This document shows positions 1-6,553 of a DNA stretch of 9,230 bases, piece after piece. Every line of letters starts with the position of its first letter. Position 1 is the stretch's first letter. The DNA is from Chloroflexota bacterium. Its GTDB lineage: Bacteria > Chloroflexota > Limnocylindria > Limnocylindrales > CSP1-4. The stretch is from assembly GCA_021785115.1 (NCBI GenBank), contig JAJYGO010000341.1, positions 1 through 9,230 of the forward strand, written 5' to 3'. The position numbers were made by a program, and so were the translations under genes. Under the pieces are notes generated by a model. It ran no database searches. It saw only the letters and a program-made list of their open reading frames with translations, and was not told the DNA's origin.

Positions 1-25
1 CGAGTGGATGCCGCGGCTTCCTCAG

Positions 26-478
26 TCAGCTGGGGGGAGAGAAACGGCGCTCGAACGGATGGACAACACCTCCCTCGGTGAGATACGCGTGATACTCGGC
101 CTCGGAGAGAAGCTCGTTGAGATCGGTGGCTCCGACCCCGGCAAGGCGAACGAGCCAGGTCCCGTACGGGTCGTCGATGATCGTTGCCGGCACATCCCTG
201 ACCTGCTCGTTGACCTCGACAACCCCACCGGTCACCGGAGCCGTCAATTCGCACACGACCTTCCCCGCTTCGATCTCCCCGAAGACCTCACCCCGAACGA
301 GCTCCGCACCTACGTCGGGGGGTTGCCAGTGCTGGGGAGATCCGATCCGACCGGCTATGTACGGCGTCACACCGATCGTCGTCAGTGGGCCGTCCCCCAC
401 CACCCACAGGTGCTCGGCGCTGTATCGGCGTTCAACGTCACGCTGCCCCTCTGCTCGGACGAAATCTCTGACAGGCAC
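26..478 (-). CDS. GcvH-like lipoyl-domain protein
   Basis: Small protein (150 aa) with the fold signature of glycine cleavage H protein, the lipoylated shuttle that carries the aminomethyl group between the P, T and L proteins. Visible: YSAEHLWV near residue 19, corresponding to the Y-x-x-EH-W opening of GcvH; GEVFGEIEAGK at 63-73, where Lys73 sits at the lipoyl-lysine position; APVTGGVVEVNEQV at 80-93; and DDPYGTWLVRL at 102-112. The lipoyl site reads E-A-G-K-V-V rather than the usual E-S-V-K-A, so this is a divergent family member. I chose the GTG at 478 because AGGGGA lies about 7 bases upstream; another GTG at 526 would add 16 residues but lies in the loop of a hairpin. It lies 119 bp downstream of the formamidase on the same strand. 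No P, T or L protein gene is visible. It may be an H protein or a stand-alone lipoyl carrier. Confidence 0.8.
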   Translation of the reverse strand: MPVRDFVRAEGQRDVERRYSAEHLWVVGDGPLTTIGVTPYIAGRIGSPQHWQPPDVGAELVRGEVFGEIEAGKVVCELTAPVTGGVVEVNEQVRDVPATIIDDPYGTWLVRLAGVGATDLNELLSEAEYHAYLTEGGVVHPFERRFSPPS

Positions 479-504
479 AGTCGTTCCCCTGCCACCGGCA
501 TGAG

Positions 505-542
505 ACCGGTTGAGGCGGCAAGCCACCGCTGCCTCAACCGGT
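505..542. repeat. Perfect 12-bp inverted repeat (hairpin)
   Basis: The arms ACCGGTTGAGGC (505-516) and GCCTCAACCGGT (531-542) are exact reverse complements separated by 14 bases, and a few more pairs can form inside the loop. It lies between the formamidase stop and the GcvH-like gene. No run of T follows on either strand, so it is not a textbook intrinsic terminator. It could be an attenuator, an RNA-processing or stability hairpin, or an operator. It overlaps the longer possible start of the downstream gene, which favours the shorter start at 478. Confidence 0.7.
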
Positions 543-586
543 CCACCGCCTCAGGGCCCGGCGACGCCCCTTATCCTCGACGGCAA

Positions 587-607
587 GGCAGCCGCCATCA
601 GGCTGCC
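587..607 (-). terminator. Hairpin across the formamidase stop codon
   Basis: GGCAGCC (587-593) and GGCTGCC (601-607) form a 7-bp stem with a 7-base loop containing the stop codon of the formamidase. There is no T tract downstream on the minus strand, so it may only weaken transcription or protect the mRNA end. It is followed about 45 bases later by the stronger 505-542 hairpin. Confidence 0.35.
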
Positions 608-1638
608 GCCCCCGCCTTCTTGGGCCTGGGCTTGGGGAAGTTCTCCGGCGCAATGGCCGGATATCCGTAGAAGGTGCCGTCCTTCACCTTGACCCTGTCC
701 TCCCACGGCAGGCGGTACTTGCCGGCCGCGAAGTCCGTGATGAACGTGTAGGGGCACTTCGACTCGCCCCCTGGCACAGCAACGAAGCCCCTGTGGCCCA
801 CGTCGTAGATGTTGTTCTCCAGCGCCCAGTCCGTCCGCGCCTGGTCGGCCAACTTCGGGTAGAGCTCGCCCGTCACGATCTCCCAGGGGTTGCGCTGTCC
901 CTGCTGCAAGGTCGTACCGTCGAAGTTGCAGATCTGGCCTTCGCCGAAGTAGTAGAAGACGCCGTCATACCCTGCCAGGTTGACGGAGATCGTGTACATG
1001 AGGTTGTGCCACGCGTTGGACTGGTTGGTGAGAACCCACTGATCGTTGACCTGGGTGCTGTAGCCCGAGATCCTGATCAGCACGTTCGCGCCCTTGTAGG
1101 CCGCTTCTCTCGCGATCTCGGGAAACATGCCGTCATGGCAGATGCACACGGCGAGCTTGCTGCCGCCGGGGCCGTCACACACGGGCATGCCGTAGTTGCC
1201 CGGGTACCAGGGCTCCACCGGCACCCACGGATTCAGCTTGTGGTAGTGCAGGATGATCTCACCGTGGTCGTCGATGATGAGGGCCGTGTTGTAGGGCGAC
1301 TTCCCGGGGAAATCGTGGTTCCGCTCCATGATGGAGAAGACGCCGTACATGCCGGCACTCCTGCATGCCTCCGCGAATGCGTCGGTCTCTGGCCCAGGAA
1401 TGTCACACAGGAACTCATCCGTGGTCCACTTGGCGGTGTTCAGACCCTGCGTGCTGTACTCAGGGAACACGATGAGATCCATCCCCGGGTACCCAGCCTT
1501 GGTTGCATGTAGGGCCTTGACGATCTGCTGGACCTGCTTATCGATGTCGGCTCGAGAGTTGACCACCGGTACCGGGTACTGAACAAGCCCCACCAGCAAG
1601 CCCTCAGTCGGCCTGCTAACGCTTCCCACGCTTCCCAT
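598..1638 (-). CDS. amiF: Formamidase (formamide amidohydrolase)
   Basis: Cytoplasmic nitrilase-superfamily amidase (346 aa) that hydrolyses formamide to formate and ammonia. The protein is collinear with AmiF of Helicobacter pylori from the first residues (MGSVGS) to the C-terminal YGYP region. The triad is complete: Glu60 ([15 protein letters not shown]), Lys134 (YHKLNPW) and Cys167 (CICHDGM). Other family blocks are [59 protein letters not shown] (in part) and NPWEIVTGE. The CICHDG context and the MGSxGS start separate it from aliphatic amidase AmiE. The ATG at 1638 has GAGGGGG about 5 bases upstream. The frame stays open for 59 more codons upstream, but that part matches nothing in the family. 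The C-terminus has a Lys/Pro/Ala-rich tail slightly longer than in H. pylori. No fmdB-type regulator is visible nearby. Confidence 0.95.
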   Translation of the reverse strand: MGSVGSVSRPTEGLLVGLVQYPVPVVNSRADIDKQVQQIVKALHATKAGYPGMDLIVFPEYSTQGLNTAKWTTDEFLCDIPGPETDAFAEACRSAGMYGVFSIMERNHDFPGKSPYNTALIIDDHGEIILHYHKLNPWVPVEPWYPGNYGMPVCDGPGGSKLAVCICHDGMFPEIAREAAYKGANVLIRISGYSTQVNDQWVLTNQSNAWHNLMYTISVNLAGYDGVFYYFGEGQICNFDGTTLQQGQRNPWEIVTGELYPKLADQARTDWALENNIYDVGHRGFVAVPGGESKCPYTFITDFAAGKYRLPWEDRVKVKDGTFYGYPAIAPENFPKPRPKKAGAAA

Positions 1639-1741
1639 TTCCGCCCCCTCGCAACTGAGAACACATGAGCGGGCATACAAGACGCCAATGGACAGGTGAG
1701 GTTCCAGGAGCACCACCCCTCTCCTTCCACCGTCCCAGCAA

Positions 1742-1760
1742 CAGGACTCAAAGGGTCCTG
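1742..1760. repeat. Short dyad upstream of formamidase
   Basis: CAGGAC (1742-1747) and GTCCTG (1755-1760) are exact inverted arms around a 7-base centre, about 105 bases before the formamidase start. The motif resembles the dyad at 1883-1905 in both arms and centre (TCAA on the inner left). It could be an operator or a leader-RNA hairpin; this is inference from symmetry only. Confidence 0.35.
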
Positions 1761-1882
1761 AAGTCGGGGAAAAGGGGCGCTTCATCCCGTTGAGGAACTG
1801 CAAGACGAGGGACAAAGTCTGCTTGCACCACCTCCCTCCGTCCTGCTGCTTACGCGGTCCAGGCTGCCAACGGTAGGGTCAA

Positions 1883-1905
1883 AGGTCCTCAAGTTGAAGG
1901 GACCT
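1883..1905. repeat. Near-perfect 23-bp dyad
   Basis: The outer arms AGGTCC (1883-1888) and GGACCT (1900-1905) and the inner arms TCAA and TTGA flank a single G, giving ten paired positions with a 2-base bulge on the right side. On the minus strand it is followed by TTTGACC, so it could be a weak terminator reading towards the formamidase, or a protein-binding dyad. It shares its arm and centre pattern with 1742-1760. Confidence 0.4.
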
Positions 1906-2245
1906 GGCCCCTCGCGGATCCGCACTGCTGACCCGTGCTGTCCGATGGCGCCGTCAGCCCCCCGGCGCCGCCGCGTGGGGATGCGGCAGATCCCGACGGA
2001 CCGCCTCAACGCTGCGACGCGCTTGCCCGGGCAGCGCACTCCCTTCGTGGCGCACCGCCGCGTGTACCCCGGGGGCGTCCAGGTGTCGGGTGTTGGCGGC
2101 GACGCCGCTTGCACAACTGACGGCAGGAATGAGCCACTTTCATTCGCCGCGGCCCCGGGCACCCAGTCGAGGCGTCGGGCGTGAGCGCAACGAGCGCCGG
2201 CTCACTCCGGAGGGGCACGGCGCTCGCCATGCGATGAGCGGGGCG

Positions 2246-2365
2246 TCAGTCTCGGGTGAGCTCGGCCACGGCCCTGTTGGCACAGGCTTTGTCGACCAGG
2301 GCCTTGCCCTCGGCGACCGCCGCGACGAGCGCCGGAACCTCGGTGTTGCTGAGCGCTTGGGGCGT
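2246..2365 (-). pseudogene. Orphan C-terminal coding scrap, unknown family
   Basis: An open stretch of 39 codons plus stop, bounded upstream by an in-frame TGA at 2366-2368. It reads TPQALSNTEVPALV, then an Ala/Val/Leu-rich helix-like segment, and ends ANRAVAELTRD. About 33 of 38 third positions are G or C, the pattern of real genes in this window, and the composition looks like a protein C-terminus. There is no start codon or ribosome site, and the family is not recognised. It is best explained as the tail of a gene whose front was deleted or frameshifted. Confidence 0.3.
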
Positions 2366-2399
2366 TCACGTCGTCCACTACTGGGCCACGTGCCGGCGC

Positions 2400-2495
2400 G
2401 AGCTCGCTTCTCCGGGAGACGACGCCCCCGCTCGTCGCCATGGTGACGGGATGGAGCCGATCGAGTTCGTTGCGTAGGTTCCGCCACGTCGTGCG
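2400..2495 (-). pseudogene. Possible transposase C-terminal scrap
   Basis: This frame reads RTTWRNLRNELDRLHPVTMA, then a short segment ending VVSRRSEL. The pattern W-x-x-(L/I)-R-x-E-L-x-R-L-H-x-V-T, then a short hydrophilic turn and an (R/Q)RSEL-like stretch, recalls the C-terminal region of actinobacterial IS1634-type transposases. That match is from memory and cannot be verified here. The sequence loses the pattern on both sides, and no terminal inverted repeats or target duplications were found. Confidence 0.25.
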
Positions 2496-2696
2496 CGGCT
2501 GCCGAGGTCCCCAGGCAAGAGGGGCAGCGCCGGCCAGCCCAGCTGGACAAGAACGGGAGGTTGGTCGAGCTGTCGGCGCAGGGCGTCCGCATCGAGTGAG
2601 GCCGAGAACCCGTCTTGCAGGCCAACACCCAGGGTGCTTCCGCGCCCGCGCCCGGGTGCCCTGTGTGCAGGCTCGACCCGCTTCAGACTGCGAAGC

Positions 2697-3212
2697 TCAC
2701 CGGCGAGGCCCCTCGCCCACGAGCACCCTCCGCAGCGCGTCGAACTGCTGCAGGCAGATGCCGGCCCCGCGCACGACGCACGAAAGCGGGTCCTCTGCCT
2801 GGTGCACGGGCATCTGCACCTCGTCCCGCAGCCGCTCGTCCAGGCCCCGCAGCAGCGCCCCGCCGCCTGCAAGCACGATCCCGGTTCGTATGAGGTCGCC
2901 CGCGAGCTCGGGCGGGCAGGCATCAAGGGTCGAGCGCACGGCATCGAGGATCTCTTGCACCTGTCCCTCGATCGCCTCCCGGATCTCCCCGGCGGAGACC
3001 GTGATGCTCCGGGGCAGCCCCGTGGAGAGATCCCGCCCGCTCACCTGAGCCAGGGCATCCTCGCCCAGTGGGTGCACCGAGCCGATCTCGATCTTCAGTC
3101 CCTCGGCCGATCGCTCCCCGATGACCATCGCGTGATGCTGGGTGGTGCAGCTCACCGTGAACGGCCGTCGGATCCCCCTTGCCACGAGCAGCGTGGCGGA
3201 CCTGTCGTTCAC
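2697..3212 (-). pseudogene. mreB: Truncated MreB, C-terminal part only
   Basis: MreB is the actin-like protein that guides lateral wall synthesis. This frame (171 codons) matches only its C-terminal 40%: IGERSAEGLKIEIGS at residues 31-45, GRDLSTGLPRSI at 59-70, the EIREAIEGQVQEIL helix at 76-89, the nucleotide-site loop LAGGGALLRGLDERL at 114-128, and the usual end near ALRRVLVGE. A full MreB is about 335-345 residues, so subdomain IA, the first phosphate loop and most of IIA are missing. Similarity fades upstream of about residue 24-28 (near 3130-3160), and the first 20 or so residues match nothing. The GTG at 3212 is only the first start in the frame. It cannot be a working filament protein. 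It lies divergently from a histidine kinase fragment, which suggests a rearrangement junction. Confidence 0.85.
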
Positions 3213-3244
3213 GTGGAGCGGGGGGCGACCGCACGTCGGATGAC

Positions 3245-3514
3245 CCCATCTTCATCGCGTTGGTGGGCGAGGCGATCGCCCGGCGTCGAAGCCTGCTGTT
3301 CGACCCTCGCCCGGTGACCCTCGATCACGAGGGGCTCGGTGCCGCGATCGCAGAGAAGCTCCTGCGTCTTCAGGCGGAGGGAACCAAGACCGAGCTCTCC
3401 GATGGCCTCGACCGCGAGCCACCGCCGGCGGTGCGGATCGTCTGCTTTCGGATCGCCCAGGAGGCGCTCGCGAACGTGCGCCGCCACGCGAGGGCCCGCC
3501 GCGTCTGGGTGCGC
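3245..3514 (+). pseudogene. Sensor histidine kinase fragment (NarL/NarX type)
   Basis: About 90 codons match the centre of a two-component sensor kinase: the end of the dimerisation region (EAIARRRSLLFDPRPVTLDH, compare the family pattern LRxLLFDLRPxxLDxxGL) and the start of the ATPase domain, with the N box in RIAQEALANVRRHARARRV. The phosphorylated histidine region upstream is absent. Downstream, the D-x-G-x-G nucleotide boxes are missing: the frame stays open but turns into unrelated Pro/Arg-rich sequence after about 3514. It is therefore cut on both sides and cannot be active. It lies between the MreB remnant and the promoter of the binding protein gene. Confidence 0.75.
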
Positions 3515-3586
3515 CGCCAGGGAGTGCCTGCTCCCGCCCGGGAGCCGCTCCGGCCTCAACGCCTGGCGGGTGGGGCTGTCTTCCCT

Positions 3587-3610
3587 TTGACTCTATATAC
3601 AGACTATACT
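3587..3610 (+). promoter_or_regulatory. AT-rich promoter island of the binding-protein gene
   Basis: An isolated AT-rich patch in GC-rich surroundings, with TTGACT at 3587-3592 and TATACT at 3605-3610. TATACT is a good -10 box: transcription would begin about 3616-3618, just before the ribosome site. TTGACT is only 12 bases away, too close to act as its -35, so either the -35 is weak (around 3581-3588) or the element also holds an operator. The repeated CTATA/ACTATA pattern would suit a regulator site, which is inference. Confidence 0.55.
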
Positions 3611-3639
3611 CACGTCGAATCATGGAGGGAGCGAGGACG

Positions 3640-5517
3640 ATGGCAACGAGATGGTCCTGCGGGGTTCGCTTGCTCGCGTTGACTGCCGTGGCGGTCCTGG
3701 CTGCGGCGGCGTGTTCGAGCCCATCACCGACTGTGTCTCCGACGCCCACAGCCGCGAAGATCACCCGCGGCGGCGTCTACCGCGTCGGCGTTTCATCGTT
3801 CGGCAACACCGACAACCTCGATCCGACGGGGGAGTACGGCATCCCCGGATGGGGAGTCCTCGATGCCCTCCAGCGAACCTTGGTGACGTTCCGCTTCGCA
3901 CCGGGCACCGCGGGCACCGTACTCGTGCCAGACCTCGCAACCTCGGTGCCCCAGCCCTCCGCGGACGGGCTCACCTACACGTTTCACCTGAAGCCCGGCA
4001 TCAAGTTCGGCCCGCCACTCAACCGACCGATCACCTCGGCCGATGTCGCCTACGCGTTCGAGCGCATCAACACCAAGTCGCTCGTGGCGCAGTACGGCTT
4101 CTACTACTACGGCGTGATCAAAGGGATGACCGGCAACGCGCCGCGCCCCGAGCCCATCTCGGGGATCCAGACGCCCAATGCAACGACCATCGTCTTCCAC
4201 CTCACCCGGCCGACCGGGGACTTCCTGTACCGGCTCACCCTGCCGGCGACCGCCCCCATCCCCTCCGAGATCGCGCACTGCTTCACGACGGCCGGAGGAT
4301 ACGGCCGCGATGTGGTGGCGTCCGGGCCCTACATGATCGCCGGGTCACAGAGCGTGAACCCCTCGTCCTGCTCCACGATCCAGCCGATGAGCGGCTATGA
4401 CCCGACGCGGTTCCTCTACCTCGTCCGCAACCCCGACTACAACCCGGCCACCGATCTCCAGTCAGGGCGCAAGGCCTACGTGGACGGGATCCAGATCACG
4501 ATCGACACCTCGATCGCCGACATCTTCGAGAAGGTCCAGGCGGGGACGCTCGACGCTTCCTGGTACGACCTCCCTCCCGCGACGGTGCTTCGTCAGTACC
4601 TGACGAGCCCGCAGCTTCGAGGTGACGTCCACGCGTTCCCGAACGGGAACGTCCAGTTCATCGAGATGAACCTGACCCATCCACCCTTCGACGACATCCA
4701 TGTCCGCAAGGCGGTCAGCTACGTCCTGGACAAGGCGGCGCTCCAGCGGGCCTGGGGAGGACCGACCAGCGGCGAGATCGCAACCCACATCGTGCCGCCG
4801 TTCGTGCTGCGCGATCAGCTCACGGCCTCCTACAACCCCTACGCGACGCCCGGGAACGCCGGCAGCCTCCAGAAGGCCATGGCCGAGATGCGACTTTCCA
4901 GGTACGACCCCAAGCACGACGGCAAGTGCGACGTGGCGGCCTGCAAGAACCTCGTGCTCGTGAACCAGAACGTCGCCCCGTGGACGTCGATGGAGCCCTT
5001 CGTCGTGCAGGCCCTCGCGTCGATCGGTATCGACGTGGTCCCGCGGGACCTCGAGACCGGGGCCGCCTACAACACCGTCCAGCGGGTCGCGAACAACGTC
5101 CCGATCAGCATGAACGCCAACTGGGCCTACGACTACGTGGACGCCTACACCTACGTGTTCCCGATGTTCGACAGTCAGTCGATCTCCGCGGAGGGAAACC
5201 CGAACACCTCGCTCACCGGCCTCACCCCCGCGCTCGCTCGCCAGCTGCACGTGGCCTATCCGGCCGGCGGGGTCCCGAGCGTCGACGCCAGGATCGCGGC
5301 CTGCGAGACGCAGACCGGCAACGCCCGCGTCTCCTGCTGGGTCAACGTGGACAAGTACCTGATGGAGGATGTCGTTCCCCTGGTGCCGTACCTCTGGTCC
5401 AACGTGATCGTGATCACGGGAAGCGACGTGACCCACTTCGAGGCCGACCCGATCAGCCAGGGCACGACGTTCACCCAGGTGGCCGTGAGCAACCATCTGT
5501 CCCCATCCCTCGGCTGA
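3640..5517 (+). CDS. ABC transporter solute-binding lipoprotein, family 5
   Basis: Extracellular binding lipoprotein (625 aa) of the Dpp/Opp class, which captures a solute and delivers it to two permeases. Visible: a basic N-terminus, hydrophobic segment and lipobox LAAAAC with Cys25 as the lipidation site; a Ser/Pro/Thr linker to about residue 38; PDLATSVPQPSADGLTYTF from about 97; ITSADVAYAFERI at 131-143; and PFDDIHVRKAVSYVLDKAAL from about 348, the classic family block. Six further cysteines form close pairs (214/244, 430/435, 555/566), suggesting disulphides. The acidic loop DPKHDGKCD near 424-432 could bind a metal. I chose the ATG at 3640 because GGAGGG and GAGG precede it; an ATG at 3622 lacks a ribosome site. 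The ligand cannot be told from sequence: peptides, oligosaccharides and metals are all possible. The matching permeases lie convergently downstream. Confidence 0.95.
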   Translation: MATRWSCGVRLLALTAVAVLAAAACSSPSPTVSPTPTAAKITRGGVYRVGVSSFGNTDNLDPTGEYGIPGWGVLDALQRTLVTFRFAPGTAGTVLVPDLATSVPQPSADGLTYTFHLKPGIKFGPPLNRPITSADVAYAFERINTKSLVAQYGFYYYGVIKGMTGNAPRPEPISGIQTPNATTIVFHLTRPTGDFLYRLTLPATAPIPSEIAHCFTTAGGYGRDVVASGPYMIAGSQSVNPSSCSTIQPMSGYDPTRFLYLVRNPDYNPATDLQSGRKAYVDGIQITIDTSIADIFEKVQAGTLDASWYDLPPATVLRQYLTSPQLRGDVHAFPNGNVQFIEMNLTHPPFDDIHVRKAVSYVLDKAALQRAWGGPTSGEIATHIVPPFVLRDQLTASYNPYATPGNAGSLQKAMAEMRLSRYDPKHDGKCDVAACKNLVLVNQNVAPWTSMEPFVVQALASIGIDVVPRDLETGAAYNTVQRVANNVPISMNANWAYDYVDAYTYVFPMFDSQSISAEGNPNTSLTGLTPALARQLHVAYPAGGVPSVDARIAACETQTGNARVSCWVNVDKYLMEDVVPLVPYLWSNVIVITGSDVTHFEADPISQGTTFTQVAVSNHLSPSLG

Positions 5518-5521
5518 GGCA

Positions 5522-5569
5522 CCCGCCGCGCGCGCCTGCCCGCCGCGCGCGCGGCCAGTGGCCGGCCGC
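5522..5569. terminator. GC-only hairpin region between convergent genes
   Basis: This gap contains two near-copies of CCGCCGCGCGCGC, a perfect 14-base palindrome (5542-5555), GGCC-AGT-GGCC (5553-5563), and GCGGCC...GGCCGC (5551-5569). It lies between the stop codons of the binding protein (plus) and the permease (minus), the usual place for a bidirectional terminator. No T runs follow, so termination would rely on stem stability or on Rho. Confidence 0.5.
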
Positions 5570-5577
5570 CGAAGGAA

Positions 5578-6546
5578 TCAGGCGTAGCGGACCCGAGGGT
5601 CGAGGTAGGCGTAGACGACGTCCACGATCACGTTGGCGAGCGTGATCGCGAACGAGGCCACCAGGGTGACGGCGAGGATGACCGGCAGGTCGCCGCTGAA
5701 CACCGAGGACACCGCCCACTGACCCATGCCCTGGAGATTGAAGACGGTCTCGGTGATGATGGTGCCGCCAAACAGTAGCCCGAGGTCCATTCCGAACATG
5801 GTCACCACCGGGGTGAGGCTCGCGCGAAGACCGTGCTTGAGCACGACGACCGTCTCCGACAGTCCCTTGGCGCGCGCGGTCCGGATGTAGTCCTCGGCCA
5901 TCGTCTCGAGGAGGTTCCCCCGCGTCATTCGCGCGTACCAGGCGGCTTCCTGCAGGGCGAGCACCACCCAGGGCATGATCATGTGGTTCAGCCAGGTGAA
6001 CATCCCGTACTGGGTGGGGGCGAAGTACCCGGTGCCCGCGGCGACCCCGAGCTTGAACCAGAAGAGCCACAGGAACATCAGGCCGAGCCAGAACACGGGT
6101 GCGGACACGAAGAACAGCGCGAACCCCATCGCGAGCCGGTCCAGGAGGCTTCGCTGCTTCACTGCAGAGACGACCCCGATGGGAAGCCCGAGCGTCAGCC
6201 ACACGAGGGCCGCCCCGGCGGCGAGCGTGGTCGTGATCACGAGGCGGGGACCGAGCTGCGATCTCACCGAGGTGCGCGTGACGAACGAGAAGCCCAGGCC
6301 CGGCCACCCGTAGCGGTCGCCGAGGAAGACGTGCCTGACGAAGATGAGGTACTGGACGAGCAACGGGTGGTTGAGGCCGAACTCCCGCTTGATCTCGGCG
6401 ATCGTCCCCGCCGTCGGCAGCTTGCCCGCAAACAGGATGGCGGGGTTGACCGGAGGCATGACGAAGAAGATCACGTAGGTGATGGCCGTGATGATGAGCA
6501 ACACCACCACGAGCCACCCGAGCCGGCGGGCGATGTAGCGAACCAT
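5578..6546 (-). CDS. ABC transporter permease, DppB/OppB type
   Basis: Inner-membrane permease (322 aa), one half of the channel of a family 5 importer. It has the typical DppB plan: a first membrane helix right at the N-terminus (about residues 9-30), a long external loop, then five more helices. The cytoplasmic ATPase-coupling (EAA) loop reads EDYIRTARAKGLSE at about 218-231, preceded by ARMTRGNLLE at 205-214. FNLQGMGQ near 269-276 and the end VYAYLDPRVRY are also typical. The ATG at 6546 gives the standard MVRYIARRLGW start; AGGAGG lies 11 bases upstream inside the last codons of the preceding permease. An in-frame ATG at 6579 would add 11 residues and overlap that gene. The 7-bp gap indicates translational coupling with the upstream permease. 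The solute is unknown. Confidence 0.95.
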   Translation of the reverse strand: MVRYIARRLGWLVVVLLIITAITYVIFFVMPPVNPAILFAGKLPTAGTIAEIKREFGLNHPLLVQYLIFVRHVFLGDRYGWPGLGFSFVTRTSVRSQLGPRLVITTTLAAGAALVWLTLGLPIGVVSAVKQRSLLDRLAMGFALFFVSAPVFWLGLMFLWLFWFKLGVAAGTGYFAPTQYGMFTWLNHMIMPWVVLALQEAAWYARMTRGNLLETMAEDYIRTARAKGLSETVVVLKHGLRASLTPVVTMFGMDLGLLFGGTIITETVFNLQGMGQWAVSSVFSGDLPVILAVTLVASFAITLANVIVDVVYAYLDPRVRYA

Positions 6547-6553
6547 CCCCGAT

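Larger units (their letters stand above)
1639..2690. other. About 1 kb with no intact gene
   Basis: Upstream of the formamidase no frame on either strand combines family-like sequence, a start with ribosome site and consistent third-position G/C. The stretch holds two short dyads (1742-1760, 1883-1905) in the formamidase leader region, and two coding-like scraps (2246-2365 and 2400-2495, minus). Another minus frame around 2500-2640 also has coding-like third positions but no recognisable family. I see no tRNA, rRNA or CRISPR here. A formamidase promoter must lie in 1640-1900, but no convincing -35/-10 pair stands out. Confidence 0.6.

Noticed and set aside
1639..1815. N-terminal extension of formamidase (59 codons, open frame)
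   Set aside because: The family start MGSxGS with a strong ribosome site is at 1638; the extension is Cys/Arg-rich and matches nothing in the family.
1639..1900. Guanidine or other riboswitch before formamidase
   Set aside because: Only short hairpins are present; none of the conserved riboswitch core motifs could be found.
1894..1960. tRNA-like stretch around a GCGGATCCGC palindrome
   Set aside because: The palindrome leaves no seven-base T loop, and no acceptor or anticodon stem can be paired around it.
1894..2446. Plus-strand frames of about 100 codons upstream of the MreB remnant
   Set aside because: Arg/Pro-rich, no family resemblance, no convincing ribosome site.
3587..3610. TTGACT and TATACT as one standard sigma-70 promoter
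   Set aside because: The spacer is 12 bases instead of about 17, so the two boxes cannot work as one ordinary promoter.
4462..5496. Long minus-strand frame inside the binding-protein gene
   Set aside because: It is rich in His/Arg/Asp/Gly/Val repeats typical of antisense frames in GC-rich genes, while the plus frame is a full family 5 protein.
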